A stretch of DNA of 64,000 nt. It comes from Leptospira stimsonii. Its GTDB lineage: Bacteria > Spirochaetota > Leptospiria > Leptospirales > Leptospiraceae. Each line of letters starts with the position of its first letter. Position 1 is the first letter of the stretch. The notes below the pieces were generated by a model. That model searched no databases. It saw only the letters and a list, made by a program, of their open reading frames with translations, and was not told where the DNA came from. Where the stretch lies: positions 62,001 to 126,000 of the forward strand of contig NZ_QHCT01000004.1 in assembly GCF_003545885.1 (NCBI RefSeq). The letters run 5' to 3'. This document shows positions 28,337-42,113 of the stretch, piece by piece. The position numbers were made by a program, and so were the translations under genes.

Positions 28337-29386
28337 CTAATTATGATTTCTTTTTCTATATTCTTGAATTAATTTTTCCGCGGCCTGGAAGGAACTGATC
28401 TTGTGTTGACTGACCTTGTCTTCCATATCCTGATAGAGGTCCTTCATTCGGGCATAAAAGTCTCCCATCAAATGTTCGGACACGGTTTCTTCCAGCCAAT
28501 ATTTCGCCTGATCGGTTCTTCGGGTTTCAAAAAATCCGTTGGACTTTAGAGTTTTCTCATATTCTAATATTTGTGTCCAGATTTCCGAGATTCCTTCCTT
28601 AGTCACAGCGGAACAGGAAAGCACCTTCGGGGTCCAACCGTTCTCATTGGAAGGAAAAAAATGAATCGCGGATTGTGTTTCTACGCGGGTCAGTTCGGCT
28701 CTTGTCTTGTTGTCCCCGTCGGCTTTGGTCACGGCGAAAAGATCCGCCATTTCCATAATTCCTCTTTTGATCCCTTGGAGCTCGTCGCCCGCACCCGCGA
28801 TCAAAAGAAGTAAAAACAAATCCACCATGGAATGCACGGCCGTTTCGGATTGTCCGACTCCGACGGTTTCGACAAAGATCGTATCAAAGCCTGCGGCTTC
28901 GCAGAGATAGATCGTCTCTCGAGTTTTTCTTGCGACCCCGCCCAAAGAATCTCCGGAAGGAGAAGGGCGTATGAATGCGGATTGGTTTTTGGACAACTCG
29001 AACATTCTCGTTTTATCTCCGAGAATACTTCCTCCGGAAATCTGACTTGAAGGATCGATAGTCAGGACCGCAAGTTTTTTCCCCTGCGAGATCACGTGCA
29101 TTCCGAAAGCTTCGATGAACGTACTTTTTCCGACTCCGGGAATTCCTGTGATCCCGATTCGAACCGATTTTCCGGAATTGGGAAGACAAGCGTCGATGAT
29201 TTTTTCAGCGAGTTCTTTGTGAGCGGGGAGAGAACTTTCCACAAGCGTGATCGCTCGGGCAAGAATCATCTTGTCTCCGGAAAGAATTCCTTTTACAAAT
29301 TCTTCCGCAGAAGGAAGGGCTTTTCTGCGGATTCCGGTGGATCGGACTCCGCCGGAAGAAACTCCCGATGATTCTAACCCGCTCAA
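28337..29386 (-). CDS. meaB: Methylmalonyl-CoA mutase-associated GTPase MeaB
   Basis: This G3E-family GTPase loads and protects the adenosylcobalamin cofactor of methylmalonyl-CoA mutase. The protein has 349 residues. The P-loop GIPGVGKST is at 81-89, with the other G3E motifs following (VLTIDPSS, FVETVGVGQSE and FAVTKADG). It lies 12 bases downstream of mutB in the same operon, the usual arrangement. The N-terminus to about 25 is Ser/Gly-rich and probably disordered. Confidence 0.93.
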   Translation of the reverse strand: MSGLESSGVSSGGVRSTGIRRKALPSAEEFVKGILSGDKMILARAITLVESSLPAHKELAEKIIDACLPNSGKSVRIGITGIPGVGKSTFIEAFGMHVISQGKKLAVLTIDPSSQISGGSILGDKTRMFELSKNQSAFIRPSPSGDSLGGVARKTRETIYLCEAAGFDTIFVETVGVGQSETAVHSMVDLFLLLLIAGAGDELQGIKRGIMEMADLFAVTKADGDNKTRAELTRVETQSAIHFFPSNENGWTPKVLSCSAVTKEGISEIWTQILEYEKTLKSNGFFETRRTDQAKYWLEETVSEHLMGDFYARMKDLYQDMEDKVSQHKISSFQAAEKLIQEYRKRNHN

Positions 29387-29398
29387 AAAAGATTCTTC

Positions 29399-33480
<4,082 letters not shown>

Positions 33481-33570
33481 TTTGAATGTTTCTCTTTTTT
33501 GAAAAGGCCCTACAAAGTTCTCTTTCTAGGGAACCTTGCAAAACCCTGGTGTAAAGTCAAAAACCCATTC

Positions 33571-34563
<993 letters not shown>

Positions 34564-34650
34564 TTATCCCTCTTGTTTTTCCCGATTCTGGATGACAGAA
34601 TCCAGGCTCTGTACAAAATTACAATCCCAATTCCCAAGAAGAAGGTTCAG

Positions 34651-35277
34651 ATGATTTTACTGTTATTCTCCGTTGCTTCCCTCGCACATTTGCTCGCAAT
34701 CTACTTTGCGCCGGGAGAAATCGCACTCAAGCTGGGAACAAAAATTGTTCCGATTCTTATCTTAATTTTTTTCTCTCTCTTCGAAGGAAACTGGAAAGAT
34801 CGCTCCGGAAAATACATCTTCATCGGTTTGATCTTCTCGCTTTTTGGGGATACGTTCTTGGCTCTTCCCGGAAACTACTTTGTTTTCGGACTCGGCTCCT
34901 TCCTCGTCGCACAAGTTTTGTATTCGATTGGATTTTCGGTCGGAAATCCGGTACACATCGTACGGTTGATTCCTTATCTTATATTCGGAATTTTATTCTA
35001 CACTTGGATTCTTCCCGGAATGAACGGGGCCTTATACGTGCCGGTCGCGGTCTATGTCAGCGCGATCTGCGTGATGGGTTGGAGGGCTTCTTCCAGAGAA
35101 TGTCCAAAGCCCGAATATTGGAAATCCTTCTTCGGTTCTTTGATCTTCATCGGTTCGGACAGCTTGATTGCAATGGGAAAGTTCTTGTCGCTTCCGATTC
35201 CTTGGATTGGAGTTTGGATTATGCTAACATATTATGCGGCGCAATTTCTGATCTATGAATCCGTGGAAGAAAATTAA
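34651..35277 (+). CDS. YhhN/TMEM86-family lysoplasmalogenase-like membrane protein
   Basis: The protein has 208 residues from ATG 34651, chosen because GAAGG lies five bases upstream; the frame runs back to 34555 but that part overlaps the TerC start. About eight membrane helices fill it. Family segments include FSLFGDTFLALP and FIGSDSLIA with the conserved Asp residues in membrane helices. The TMEM86B group hydrolyses lysoplasmalogen vinyl-ether bonds; the bacterial role is less settled. Confidence 0.78.
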   Translation: MILLLFSVASLAHLLAIYFAPGEIALKLGTKIVPILILIFFSLFEGNWKDRSGKYIFIGLIFSLFGDTFLALPGNYFVFGLGSFLVAQVLYSIGFSVGNPVHIVRLIPYLIFGILFYTWILPGMNGALYVPVAVYVSAICVMGWRASSRECPKPEYWKSFFGSLIFIGSDSLIAMGKFLSLPIPWIGVWIMLTYYAAQFLIYESVEEN

Positions 35278-35339
35278 ATAATTATTGATTCAGTCTGTAA
35301 CATAACTAAGATAGCAAAGATATCGGGAGAATCTTTATT

Positions 35340-36194
<855 letters not shown>

Positions 36195-36203
36195 ACGATA
36201 AGA

Positions 36204-37358
36204 ATGCAGTCCGCCGCGATTACAGATTGGAAGGAAATCCAAGATCTTTATCCTGTGAATCAGGAAATGATCTGGTTGAACAATTGCGGAACCACTCCTT
36301 GCAATTCAGAGACGATTCAGACGGTTCAAGAATATTTGGAAGGTTACGCCAAAAAAGGCGTATTGACCGATGTTCGAAAATACGGAAACGTAAAACATTC
36401 GATTCGAAAGATCGTGGCCGGACTGATCCACTGCGATCCGGAAGAACTTTGCGTTATACACAACACGAACGAAGGAATGAACTTTCTTTCGCTCGGATTT
36501 CGTCTCAAGGCAGGAGATGAAATTCTTCTTTTAGAAAACGAATATCCGAGCAATATCTATCCTTGGGAACACTGGAAAGAAAAAGGAGTAAATATCGGAA
36601 CCATTCCGATGGCAAATACTCCGGATCAATTTCTGGACAATCTCAAGGCCGCGGTTTCTTCTCAAACGAAAATCGTTTCTCTTTCCGCCGTTCACTGGTG
36701 CACGGGAATGCCGTTTCCTTTGGAGGAAATCGGAAACTTCTTGGATTCGAAAGGAATCGACTTCGTTCTCGACGGAGCACAGGGAGTCGGCATGGTTCCG
36801 ATCGACGTAAGAAAGATGAAACTGAAATACATAGCCTTTCCCGCCTGGAAATGGCTTCTTGGTCCGTTAGGACTCGGAATGTTGTACATCCAACAAGATA
36901 AGATCGATACGTTAGCATTTCCTTTCAAAGGAACCGGCTCCGTTATTAACGACGAGGTTTATTTGCCTTATCGCTCGGAACTCAAACCGGGAGCGGATCG
37001 GTATGAAATCTCGAGCGGGAACTTTCTGGATTGGGTTTACTTTCAATCCACGCTTGAGATGCTTCAGAAAATCGGCTTTCATACGGTGATGGAAAGAATC
37101 TACGAACTCGCCGATTATCTTTCGGAAGGAATGAAAGGAATCGGATTCCAGATTGAACTCGATCATTTCCCGGATTACAGAACCGGAATCGTAGTCGGAT
37201 ATAAGGAAGGAATTTCGATGGAGGATCTTGTTTCCTATCTCAAGAAGAATGGTGTGATGTGCGCCCTTCGTCTCGGGAAGGTTCGTTTTTCCCCTCATAT
37301 CTACAATCGAAAAGACCAACTGGATCGTGTTGTAGAATTGATCGCTAATTTCTCCTAA
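36204..37358 (+). CDS. Class V aminotransferase-like PLP enzyme
   Basis: The protein has 384 residues, fold type I. Cofactor residues can be placed: H164 in SAVHWCTG, D190 in VLDGAQGVG and the Schiff-base lysine K216 in PAWKWLLGPLG. The N-terminal NNCGTTPCN and the segment IHNTNEGMNFL fit the cysteine desulfurase/isopenicillin N epimerase-like branch. I see no sulfur-carrying cysteine loop of the usual NifS/IscS type near the end, so the reaction is unassigned. It follows the ferritin-like gene by nine bases, so they may be co-transcribed. Confidence 0.8.
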   Translation: MQSAAITDWKEIQDLYPVNQEMIWLNNCGTTPCNSETIQTVQEYLEGYAKKGVLTDVRKYGNVKHSIRKIVAGLIHCDPEELCVIHNTNEGMNFLSLGFRLKAGDEILLLENEYPSNIYPWEHWKEKGVNIGTIPMANTPDQFLDNLKAAVSSQTKIVSLSAVHWCTGMPFPLEEIGNFLDSKGIDFVLDGAQGVGMVPIDVRKMKLKYIAFPAWKWLLGPLGLGMLYIQQDKIDTLAFPFKGTGSVINDEVYLPYRSELKPGADRYEISSGNFLDWVYFQSTLEMLQKIGFHTVMERIYELADYLSEGMKGIGFQIELDHFPDYRTGIVVGYKEGISMEDLVSYLKKNGVMCALRLGKVRFSPHIYNRKDQLDRVVELIANFS

Positions 37359-37469
37359 AGGAAAGAACGGAACGTTTTTTCGAGTTTCGAAAAGTGGAAA
37401 CTCTTACGAAGATCTTCCGAGGAATTCGGATTCCGTATTGTGAGTCGGCATTTTTTTCGAAAGAAAAGT

Positions 37470-37737
37470 TGTGGGAACTCTTACAAAATCTCGCAAGGAA
37501 GAATCGGCCGGAACGTGAGAAACGGATCACTTCGATGGATTTTGTAGGAGCTCCTCTGTTCCATTTCCTTTCTCTGAAGATTCTCTTCGAGGTTGCAGGG
37601 ACAAGTTCGAAAGGGGCGGCTCGTGGAACGATTCAATCGAGAACTTTTCAGAGAAAAGATGGAAAGAAGAACGTTCGTTTGAGAATTTTCAAACCGTTTC
37701 AAAGGACTGTCTCCCGGAAATTGTAGGAGCTATTACA
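37470..37737. repeat. Cluster of three TGTAGGAGCTCCTACA-like palindromes
   Basis: The 491-base gap 37359-37849 contains three related 16-base palindromic motifs: TGTGGGAACTCTTACA (37470-37485), TGTAGGAGCTCCTCTG (37543-37558) and TGTAGGAGCTATTACA (37722-37737). An open frame of 110 codons (37394-37726) crosses them but reads as the translation of repeat-rich DNA, with no start signal, so I do not call it a gene. The gap therefore holds repeats and the start region of the next gene, whose TTG has AGGAAG about 11 bases upstream. Confidence 0.6.
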
Positions 37738-37849
37738 ATAAATCGTTCGGTTCCTTGTGGTGAATTCTAAGATTGAAAAAGCAAAAGAAATTCTTCCCTC
37801 ACGTTTAGAAAACGAAACAAAGAATCATCCTTAGGAAGTTAAAAATCCA

Positions 37850-38794
37850 TTGGCAACAAACAAATTTCAAAAAATCAGCGAGATCGGAACTCTTTTGTTT
37901 CCGGTCTGGGTTCTGAGCGGTTCGATTCTTTCCTTTTTTTATCCGCAGTGGTTTACCTGGTTCACGGGTCCTTGGATCACTTACGGTCTCGGTGTAACGA
38001 TGCTCGGAATGGGAATCACACTTTTACCGCAAGACTTCAAAGACGTTTTCAAAACGCCGATTCCGGTTTTTGCAGGAGTGATTTTACAATACACCGTGAT
38101 GCCCCTTTCCGGATGGGGAATCGGAATTCTTCTCGATCTACCGACCCCGCTCGCGACCGGGCTCATTGTCGTGTCCTGTTGCCCGGGTGGGGTGGCGTCT
38201 AACGTGATCACGTATCTCGCCAAAGGAGATCTGGCGCTTTCGGTTTCGATGACCGCGTCTTCCACGATTCTTTCCGTCTTTATGACTCCCATTCTTACCT
38301 TGCTCTTGATCGGGCAGGGCGTACAAGCATCCGCGGGAGGATTGTTCTTCGATACGTTTCAAGTGGTGATCCTTCCCGTAGCATTGGGAGTATTATTGAA
38401 TTCTTATATACCCAAGTTTTCGAAAAAAATTCAGATCGTATCTCCTTTGATTGCTGTGATCCTGATCACAATGATCGTGTCCTCGATCTTGGGAGCGGGA
38501 AGAGAAAAAATTATCCAGTCGGCAGGGATTTTGATTCTGGGAGTTGTGAGCTTGCACGCATCCGGATTCTTCTTCGGTTACGTTCTTTCCTGGTTATTAA
38601 TCCGAAATCGAAAAACGGCGAGAACGATTTCCATCGAAGTCGGAATGCAAAATTCCGGACTCGGAGTTGTTCTTTCCCGGAATAATTTTCCGGATCCGTT
38701 AGTCGCCATCCCAGCCGCGATTTCCAGCTTGGTGCATTCGCTCCTCGGAAGTATTTTGGCGGCTTTTTGGAGAAGATCCGACGGAGAAAAATGA
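37850..38794 (+). CDS. Bile acid:sodium symporter (BASS)-family transporter
   Basis: The protein has 314 residues with nine or ten membrane helices. The family regions are LGVTMLGMGITL near 47-58, PLATGLIVVSCCPGGVASNV near 98-117 (crossing region with the Gly-rich turn) and VGMQNSGLGVVLS near 264-276, where the sodium-binding residues lie. BASS proteins move organic anions with Na+, such as pyruvate, pantothenate or sulfated compounds; the ligand here is unknown. The start is TTG, since no ATG occurs before the first helix. Confidence 0.85.
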   Translation: MATNKFQKISEIGTLLFPVWVLSGSILSFFYPQWFTWFTGPWITYGLGVTMLGMGITLLPQDFKDVFKTPIPVFAGVILQYTVMPLSGWGIGILLDLPTPLATGLIVVSCCPGGVASNVITYLAKGDLALSVSMTASSTILSVFMTPILTLLLIGQGVQASAGGLFFDTFQVVILPVALGVLLNSYIPKFSKKIQIVSPLIAVILITMIVSSILGAGREKIIQSAGILILGVVSLHASGFFFGYVLSWLLIRNRKTARTISIEVGMQNSGLGVVLSRNNFPDPLVAIPAAISSLVHSLLGSILAAFWRRSDGEK

Positions 38795-38943
38795 TCCAAG
38801 TTCCAACCGCCTCCAATGACGACCCAACACTTTCGAAATCGAATTCTCAATAAAGAATTTATTTCTATTGGAAATCGAACGGATGGAACCATTCAAATTT
38901 CATCCTTAAAAAAAGCGAACGGATCGATCAGAATGAATCTAAG

Positions 38944-38963
38944 AACGACTTCGCTTAACAAAA
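38944..38963. repeat. Left copy of a 20-base repeat flanking the lipoprotein island
   Basis: AACGACTTCGCTTAACAAAA here is identical, in the same orientation, to 48918-48937. The copies stand in the gaps on the two sides of the 39.2-48.8 kb island. I found no further homology around either copy. The rest of this gap (38795-39223) holds a hairpin and a palindrome, listed separately. Confidence 0.65.
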
Positions 38964-39010
38964 TGAACCGAAGACAATTTCCAATTTAGCTCCGCCGTAA
39001 TTCTAAACGC

Positions 39011-39031
39011 AAAGGACTTTCAGTCCGTTTT
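39011..39031 (+). terminator. Small hairpin with T tail after the BASS gene
   Basis: GGACT-TTC-AGTCC forms a five-pair stem with a three-base loop, preceded by AAA and followed by GTTTT. A perfect A/T palindrome (39031-39046, TCAAAAA-CT-TTTTTGA) comes next. It lies about 220 bases after the BASS stop, rather far, so assignment as terminator is tentative. Confidence 0.35.
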
Positions 39032-39142
39032 CAAAAACTTTTTTGAAGAAATCTTTTTGTCAGAAAAACTAAGAACGTTTCAGCGAACTATAAGCGTTCC
39101 ATTCCGAATTCTTTAAAAACAAATTTTTCCGATCTTTCCTAC

Positions 39143-39159
39143 TTTGTTTATAAAACAAA
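39143..39159. promoter_or_regulatory. Palindrome upstream of the lipoprotein island
   Basis: TTTGTTT-ATA-AAACAAA is a perfect 7-3-7 palindrome about 65 bases before the first gene of the island, in the position of a promoter or operator. Base composition here is A/T-rich, which lowers the weight of the symmetry. Confidence 0.35.
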
Positions 39160-39223
39160 TCCAATGATCAAACAACGGATATTTTAGAGGAAAGTGTGAA
39201 ATAAATCTCTTTTTTTAAAAACA

Positions 39224-39622
39224 ATGTCTTCAAACTGTTGTCTGGAGAGTATAAAAGATAGTAAAACTATGGCTTCTTTTCCAAAATTTAATAAAAAGGA
39301 GATGTTTCTCCTAACGCTTCTCCTTCTTTCCATCACATTAAATCTCTTCTTTGTTTTTAGAAAAATCCCGCAAGCCCCAAACCATTCCTCTGAAAGGGAA
39401 GCGGAGAGGAATTCCGTCCCAAAAAACGAAATAACAAAAGAATGGATTTCTTCGGCGGAAATTCTCCCTCATCCACCCGGATTCTTAAAAGGAAGAAAGA
39501 TTCGTTTTCTCTCGTACCAAGTCCGAAAAAGCGGGGGAAAATCTTGGATTCTTTTTAATGAGAAAAGAGGAACAGAGATCGTTCAAACCAAAGTGGATGC
39601 GGAGGCCGTCCAATGGTTTTGA
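39224..39622 (+). CDS. Small membrane-anchored protein, unknown function
   Basis: The protein has 132 residues. One hydrophobic segment (about 27-45, MFLLTLLLLSITLNLFFVF) is preceded by basic residues, so it is a signal anchor with the C-terminal 85 residues outside the membrane. That part is rich in Lys and Glu, then has a compact beta segment (IRFLSYQVRK, SWILFNEKRG). An ATG at 39269 would remove 15 residues and may be the true start; neither has a good ribosome site. It overlaps the next gene by ten bases. I recognise no family. Confidence 0.55.
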   Translation: MSSNCCLESIKDSKTMASFPKFNKKEMFLLTLLLLSITLNLFFVFRKIPQAPNHSSEREAERNSVPKNEITKEWISSAEILPHPPGFLKGRKIRFLSYQVRKSGGKSWILFNEKRGTEIVQTKVDAEAVQWF

Positions 39623-40326
39623 AAATTGCTTTTTGGATCGCGGCAATCCTGATCTCATTTTCAATTCCGATTTCCGCGGAAGTTCTTCCGAATTCTCCTT
39701 TTAGAACTGGAATTCTTCTCCTGAAGGAAGGGCCGGGAATCCAAGGAGACGTAAGTGATCTCTCCGATTCTTATTTTATTCGAAATGCAAGGATCGGTAA
39801 AAAAATTTCCAAGAATCAAGTTCTCGATTTCGTTTCGGAAGAATACGCTCGTAAAATTCAAAATTCTTCCTCGATGGGAAGCGCATGGGAATCCATTCTT
39901 TATTTTCACGCGTCCTCTGAAACACAATGGAAAGGGTTTCCACAAGATCCGAATTCCACAAACGGACAATGGGAAGATTCTTATACGCGCTGGATCAAAG
40001 TGGCGCTTTTACTTCTCACCACGGCGGCGTATGCGGATGCGGTCCAACAAAATAACGCTCTAAAAAATTCATACTCCGGATTCAACGGACACGAGAAAGC
40101 GGCCTTTCAAAACGCAAACACAAGATATCAAACGTTAGCCGGAATCACCCTCGGTTTTTTTACGTTTACGACGATCAAGGCTTATGTTCGCTTCGGAAGA
40201 AACGATCATTATCAAGATCTAAGAATTCCCGGCAGAGAAATCAAATCGGTATCCGATTGGATCGACCCAAAAGCCTCTCTTTCCGGAATCTCATCCTTCC
40301 AATTCGGAATCACACAAAATTTTTAA
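39613..40326 (+). CDS. Exported membrane-associated protein, unknown function
   Basis: The protein has 237 residues. A signal peptide (about 1-22, ILISFSIPISA) is followed by an extracytoplasmic domain with LLLKEGPGIQGDVSD, then two hydrophobic segments (about 130-150, KVALLLLTTAAYADAV, and 175-190, GITLGFFTFTTIKAY). The C-terminus ends in aromatic and polar residues. It starts within the preceding gene and is followed after ten bases by the first module-A lipoprotein, so it may belong to the same operon. Its function is unknown. Confidence 0.6.
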   Translation: MVLKIAFWIAAILISFSIPISAEVLPNSPFRTGILLLKEGPGIQGDVSDLSDSYFIRNARIGKKISKNQVLDFVSEEYARKIQNSSSMGSAWESILYFHASSETQWKGFPQDPNSTNGQWEDSYTRWIKVALLLLTTAAYADAVQQNNALKNSYSGFNGHEKAAFQNANTRYQTLAGITLGFFTFTTIKAYVRFGRNDHYQDLRIPGREIKSVSDWIDPKASLSGISSFQFGITQNF

Positions 40327-40336
40327 GGAAAACCAA

Positions 40337-41008
40337 ATGAAACCGACTCGATTCAAACACATTCTCATTTTTAAATATACAATTTGTTTAATATTTTTTA
40401 TCCTCTCGACTGCTTGTATCAAACCGAGTTCCGGAAAATTGCCGAACTTGTTCGCCGCGGGTGTCACTCCATATACGCCCGCAGATCTCGGAATTCCGAC
40501 TCCACCTCCGGGATCACCTCTTGCCACACTGCCCGCAATTTCTGACAACGAAAGAGCCACAATCGAAGAGACTCTTCGTGCCATGAATGAAATGGGGTAT
40601 TTGTCGCAGGAATATTTTCAAAAATCTTCGATCGCCGCTTGGGAAAGCATTCGCTATGTTCCAATCAACGACCAAGAACTTGACGCGAAGATTGAAAATG
40701 CAATTAACGGAACTTCTTACACTCCGAAATCCGCTCCTCCTAAAGAACATCTATTCCAAAGAGAATCTAAACTTGCAGACGATTTTTATACAAAGATCCA
40801 AGCACAGTTTCCAACACTCACCAATCAAGAGCTCATTAACGTTCGCAAACAACTTACCATGACACTCGCGATTACAAGAATCCAAATGGATTACAATGAT
40901 CCTGCAGGGCTCCCTCAGGAATTTTTGCTCATGGCGAGAGATAAGGCCGTCGCCTTACGACAAAAAGTAAATCTCGAGCTCATTAAAAGAGGGGTGACTC
41001 AGATATGA
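40337..41008 (+). CDS. Island lipoprotein, family A, copy 1
   Basis: The protein has 223 residues, with lipobox STAC (C27). The mature N-terminus is IKPSSGKLPNLFAAGV and then a Pro-rich stretch (TPYTPADLGIPTPPPGSPLA) as a spacer from the membrane. The remaining helical domain (about 70-215) has conserved LINVRKQLTMTLAITRIQMDY and KAVALRQKVNLELIKRGVT segments shared with copy 2 at 43472. AAGGAA lies before the ATG. Its stop overlaps the next ATG in an ATGA. It may belong to a Leptospira-restricted lipoprotein family I recall as TIGR04452, which I cannot verify. Function unknown. Confidence 0.72.
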   Translation: MKPTRFKHILIFKYTICLIFFILSTACIKPSSGKLPNLFAAGVTPYTPADLGIPTPPPGSPLATLPAISDNERATIEETLRAMNEMGYLSQEYFQKSSIAAWESIRYVPINDQELDAKIENAINGTSYTPKSAPPKEHLFQRESKLADDFYTKIQAQFPTLTNQELINVRKQLTMTLAITRIQMDYNDPAGLPQEFLLMARDKAVALRQKVNLELIKRGVTQI

Positions 41009-41532
41009 TAAGTGGCGCGAAAGTTTCATTTTATTTCTTCTTGTCCTTTTTCACCCTATCTCACTGCGGATACGCAAAGGAACAAAAGAACGAGACAGAA
41101 ACGAGCAACTTACTCGCGACCATCATGGCTACGGAATTCTACTACTATAGATACAACTGTCCGCCTTACAAGCTTTTGGATGCAGGAACAACAACCGTGC
41201 ACTTGGATCAGGGGGAAGAATTCTGGTTCGATTTTAAAGCCAGAATTGAAGGGCCAGTGATAATCAAAACGTATCAAATTCGGGTTCAGGAAGCAATAGG
41301 ACAAGATGTAAAACTTTCAATCAGGAACTGCTTCATTAACCATATTCTTACGGATCCAAAATCAACCTTTCCAATGAATCCCAACTTCAATGCCGATTCG
41401 GGACTCACTGGACAAACGGAAACTTTCAATCTCACTTTTGCACAAAGTCCTGAAGGTCAGGGGGTAACGACTATTAAGTCTGTTTCTGGTTCTGGATACG
41501 TTACGATCACAATTCCTAACGGGCCGCTGTAA
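41005..41532 (+). CDS. Island lipoprotein, family B, copy 1
   Basis: The protein has 175 residues; the signal ends in LSHC (C21). The mature part is a beta-rich domain. Landmarks shared by all five family B proteins are the CPP motif (YNCPPYKLL), a D-W-F-x-F strand (EEFWFDFKAR), an EAIGQDVKL-type strand, one further Cys (NCF), a DSGLTGQ turn and a terminal SGSGYVTITIP strand. The two cysteines probably form one disulfide. The start overlaps the family A stop (ATGA), so translation is coupled. Function unknown. Confidence 0.7.
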   Translation: MISGAKVSFYFFLSFFTLSHCGYAKEQKNETETSNLLATIMATEFYYYRYNCPPYKLLDAGTTTVHLDQGEEFWFDFKARIEGPVIIKTYQIRVQEAIGQDVKLSIRNCFINHILTDPKSTFPMNPNFNADSGLTGQTETFNLTFAQSPEGQGVTTIKSVSGSGYVTITIPNGPL

Positions 41533-41562
41533 TTATTTTTAATTTATTTCGGGAGAGCTAAA

Positions 41563-42096
41563 ATGAAAACCAAACACATCCAAAAAATCCTCAAGATGGG
41601 AATTTCAGTCATACTGATAGTTCACTGCGGATACGCAAAGGAACAAAAGAATGAGACCGAAACGAGCAACTTACTCGCGACCATTATGGCCACGGAATTC
41701 TACTACTATAGATACAATTGTCCGCCTTACAAGCTTTTGGATACAGGAACAACAACCGTGCACTTGAATCAGGGGGAAGAATTTTGGTTCGATTTTAAAA
41801 CCAGACTTTTGGCAAAACCAAATCACAACACGTTCAGAATTCAATTGCAAGAATCCATTGGACAAGAAGTAAAATTGTCCATTCAAGGCTGTATGGTGAA
41901 TTTCATTTTTTCGAATCCACAACCAATCTATACTATGAATTCGAATTTCAATCCGGATTCTGGCCTTGCCGGTCAATTAGAAATATTTAATATTTTTTTC
42001 GGTTCCCAAAGTTCAGAAGGCGGGGTAGTGACAACAATTAAGGCAACAACTGGATCCGGAAACGTTACGATCACAATCCCACCTGGGCCACAATAA
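41563..42096 (+). CDS. Island lipoprotein, family B, copy 2
   Basis: The protein has 177 residues and is a close paralogue of the preceding one. The first halves are almost the same at the base level, while the second halves differ much more. The lipobox is IVHC (C21). The CPP motif, the FWFDFK strand, the second Cys (GCM), DSGLAGQ and the SGNVTITIP end are all kept. GGGAGAG stands before the ATG, so it can be translated independently. It precedes the first SGNH hydrolase by 17 bases. Confidence 0.7.
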   Translation: MKTKHIQKILKMGISVILIVHCGYAKEQKNETETSNLLATIMATEFYYYRYNCPPYKLLDTGTTTVHLNQGEEFWFDFKTRLLAKPNHNTFRIQLQESIGQEVKLSIQGCMVNFIFSNPQPIYTMNSNFNPDSGLAGQLEIFNIFFGSQSSEGGVVTTIKATTGSGNVTITIPPGPQ

Positions 42097-42113
42097 ATCT
42101 ATTAGGAATCAAA

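Noticed and set aside
37394..37726. Open frame of 110 codons on the + strand in the gap before the BASS gene
   Set aside because: It crosses three palindromic repeats, has no ribosome site, and its translation shows no signal, domain or helix pattern.
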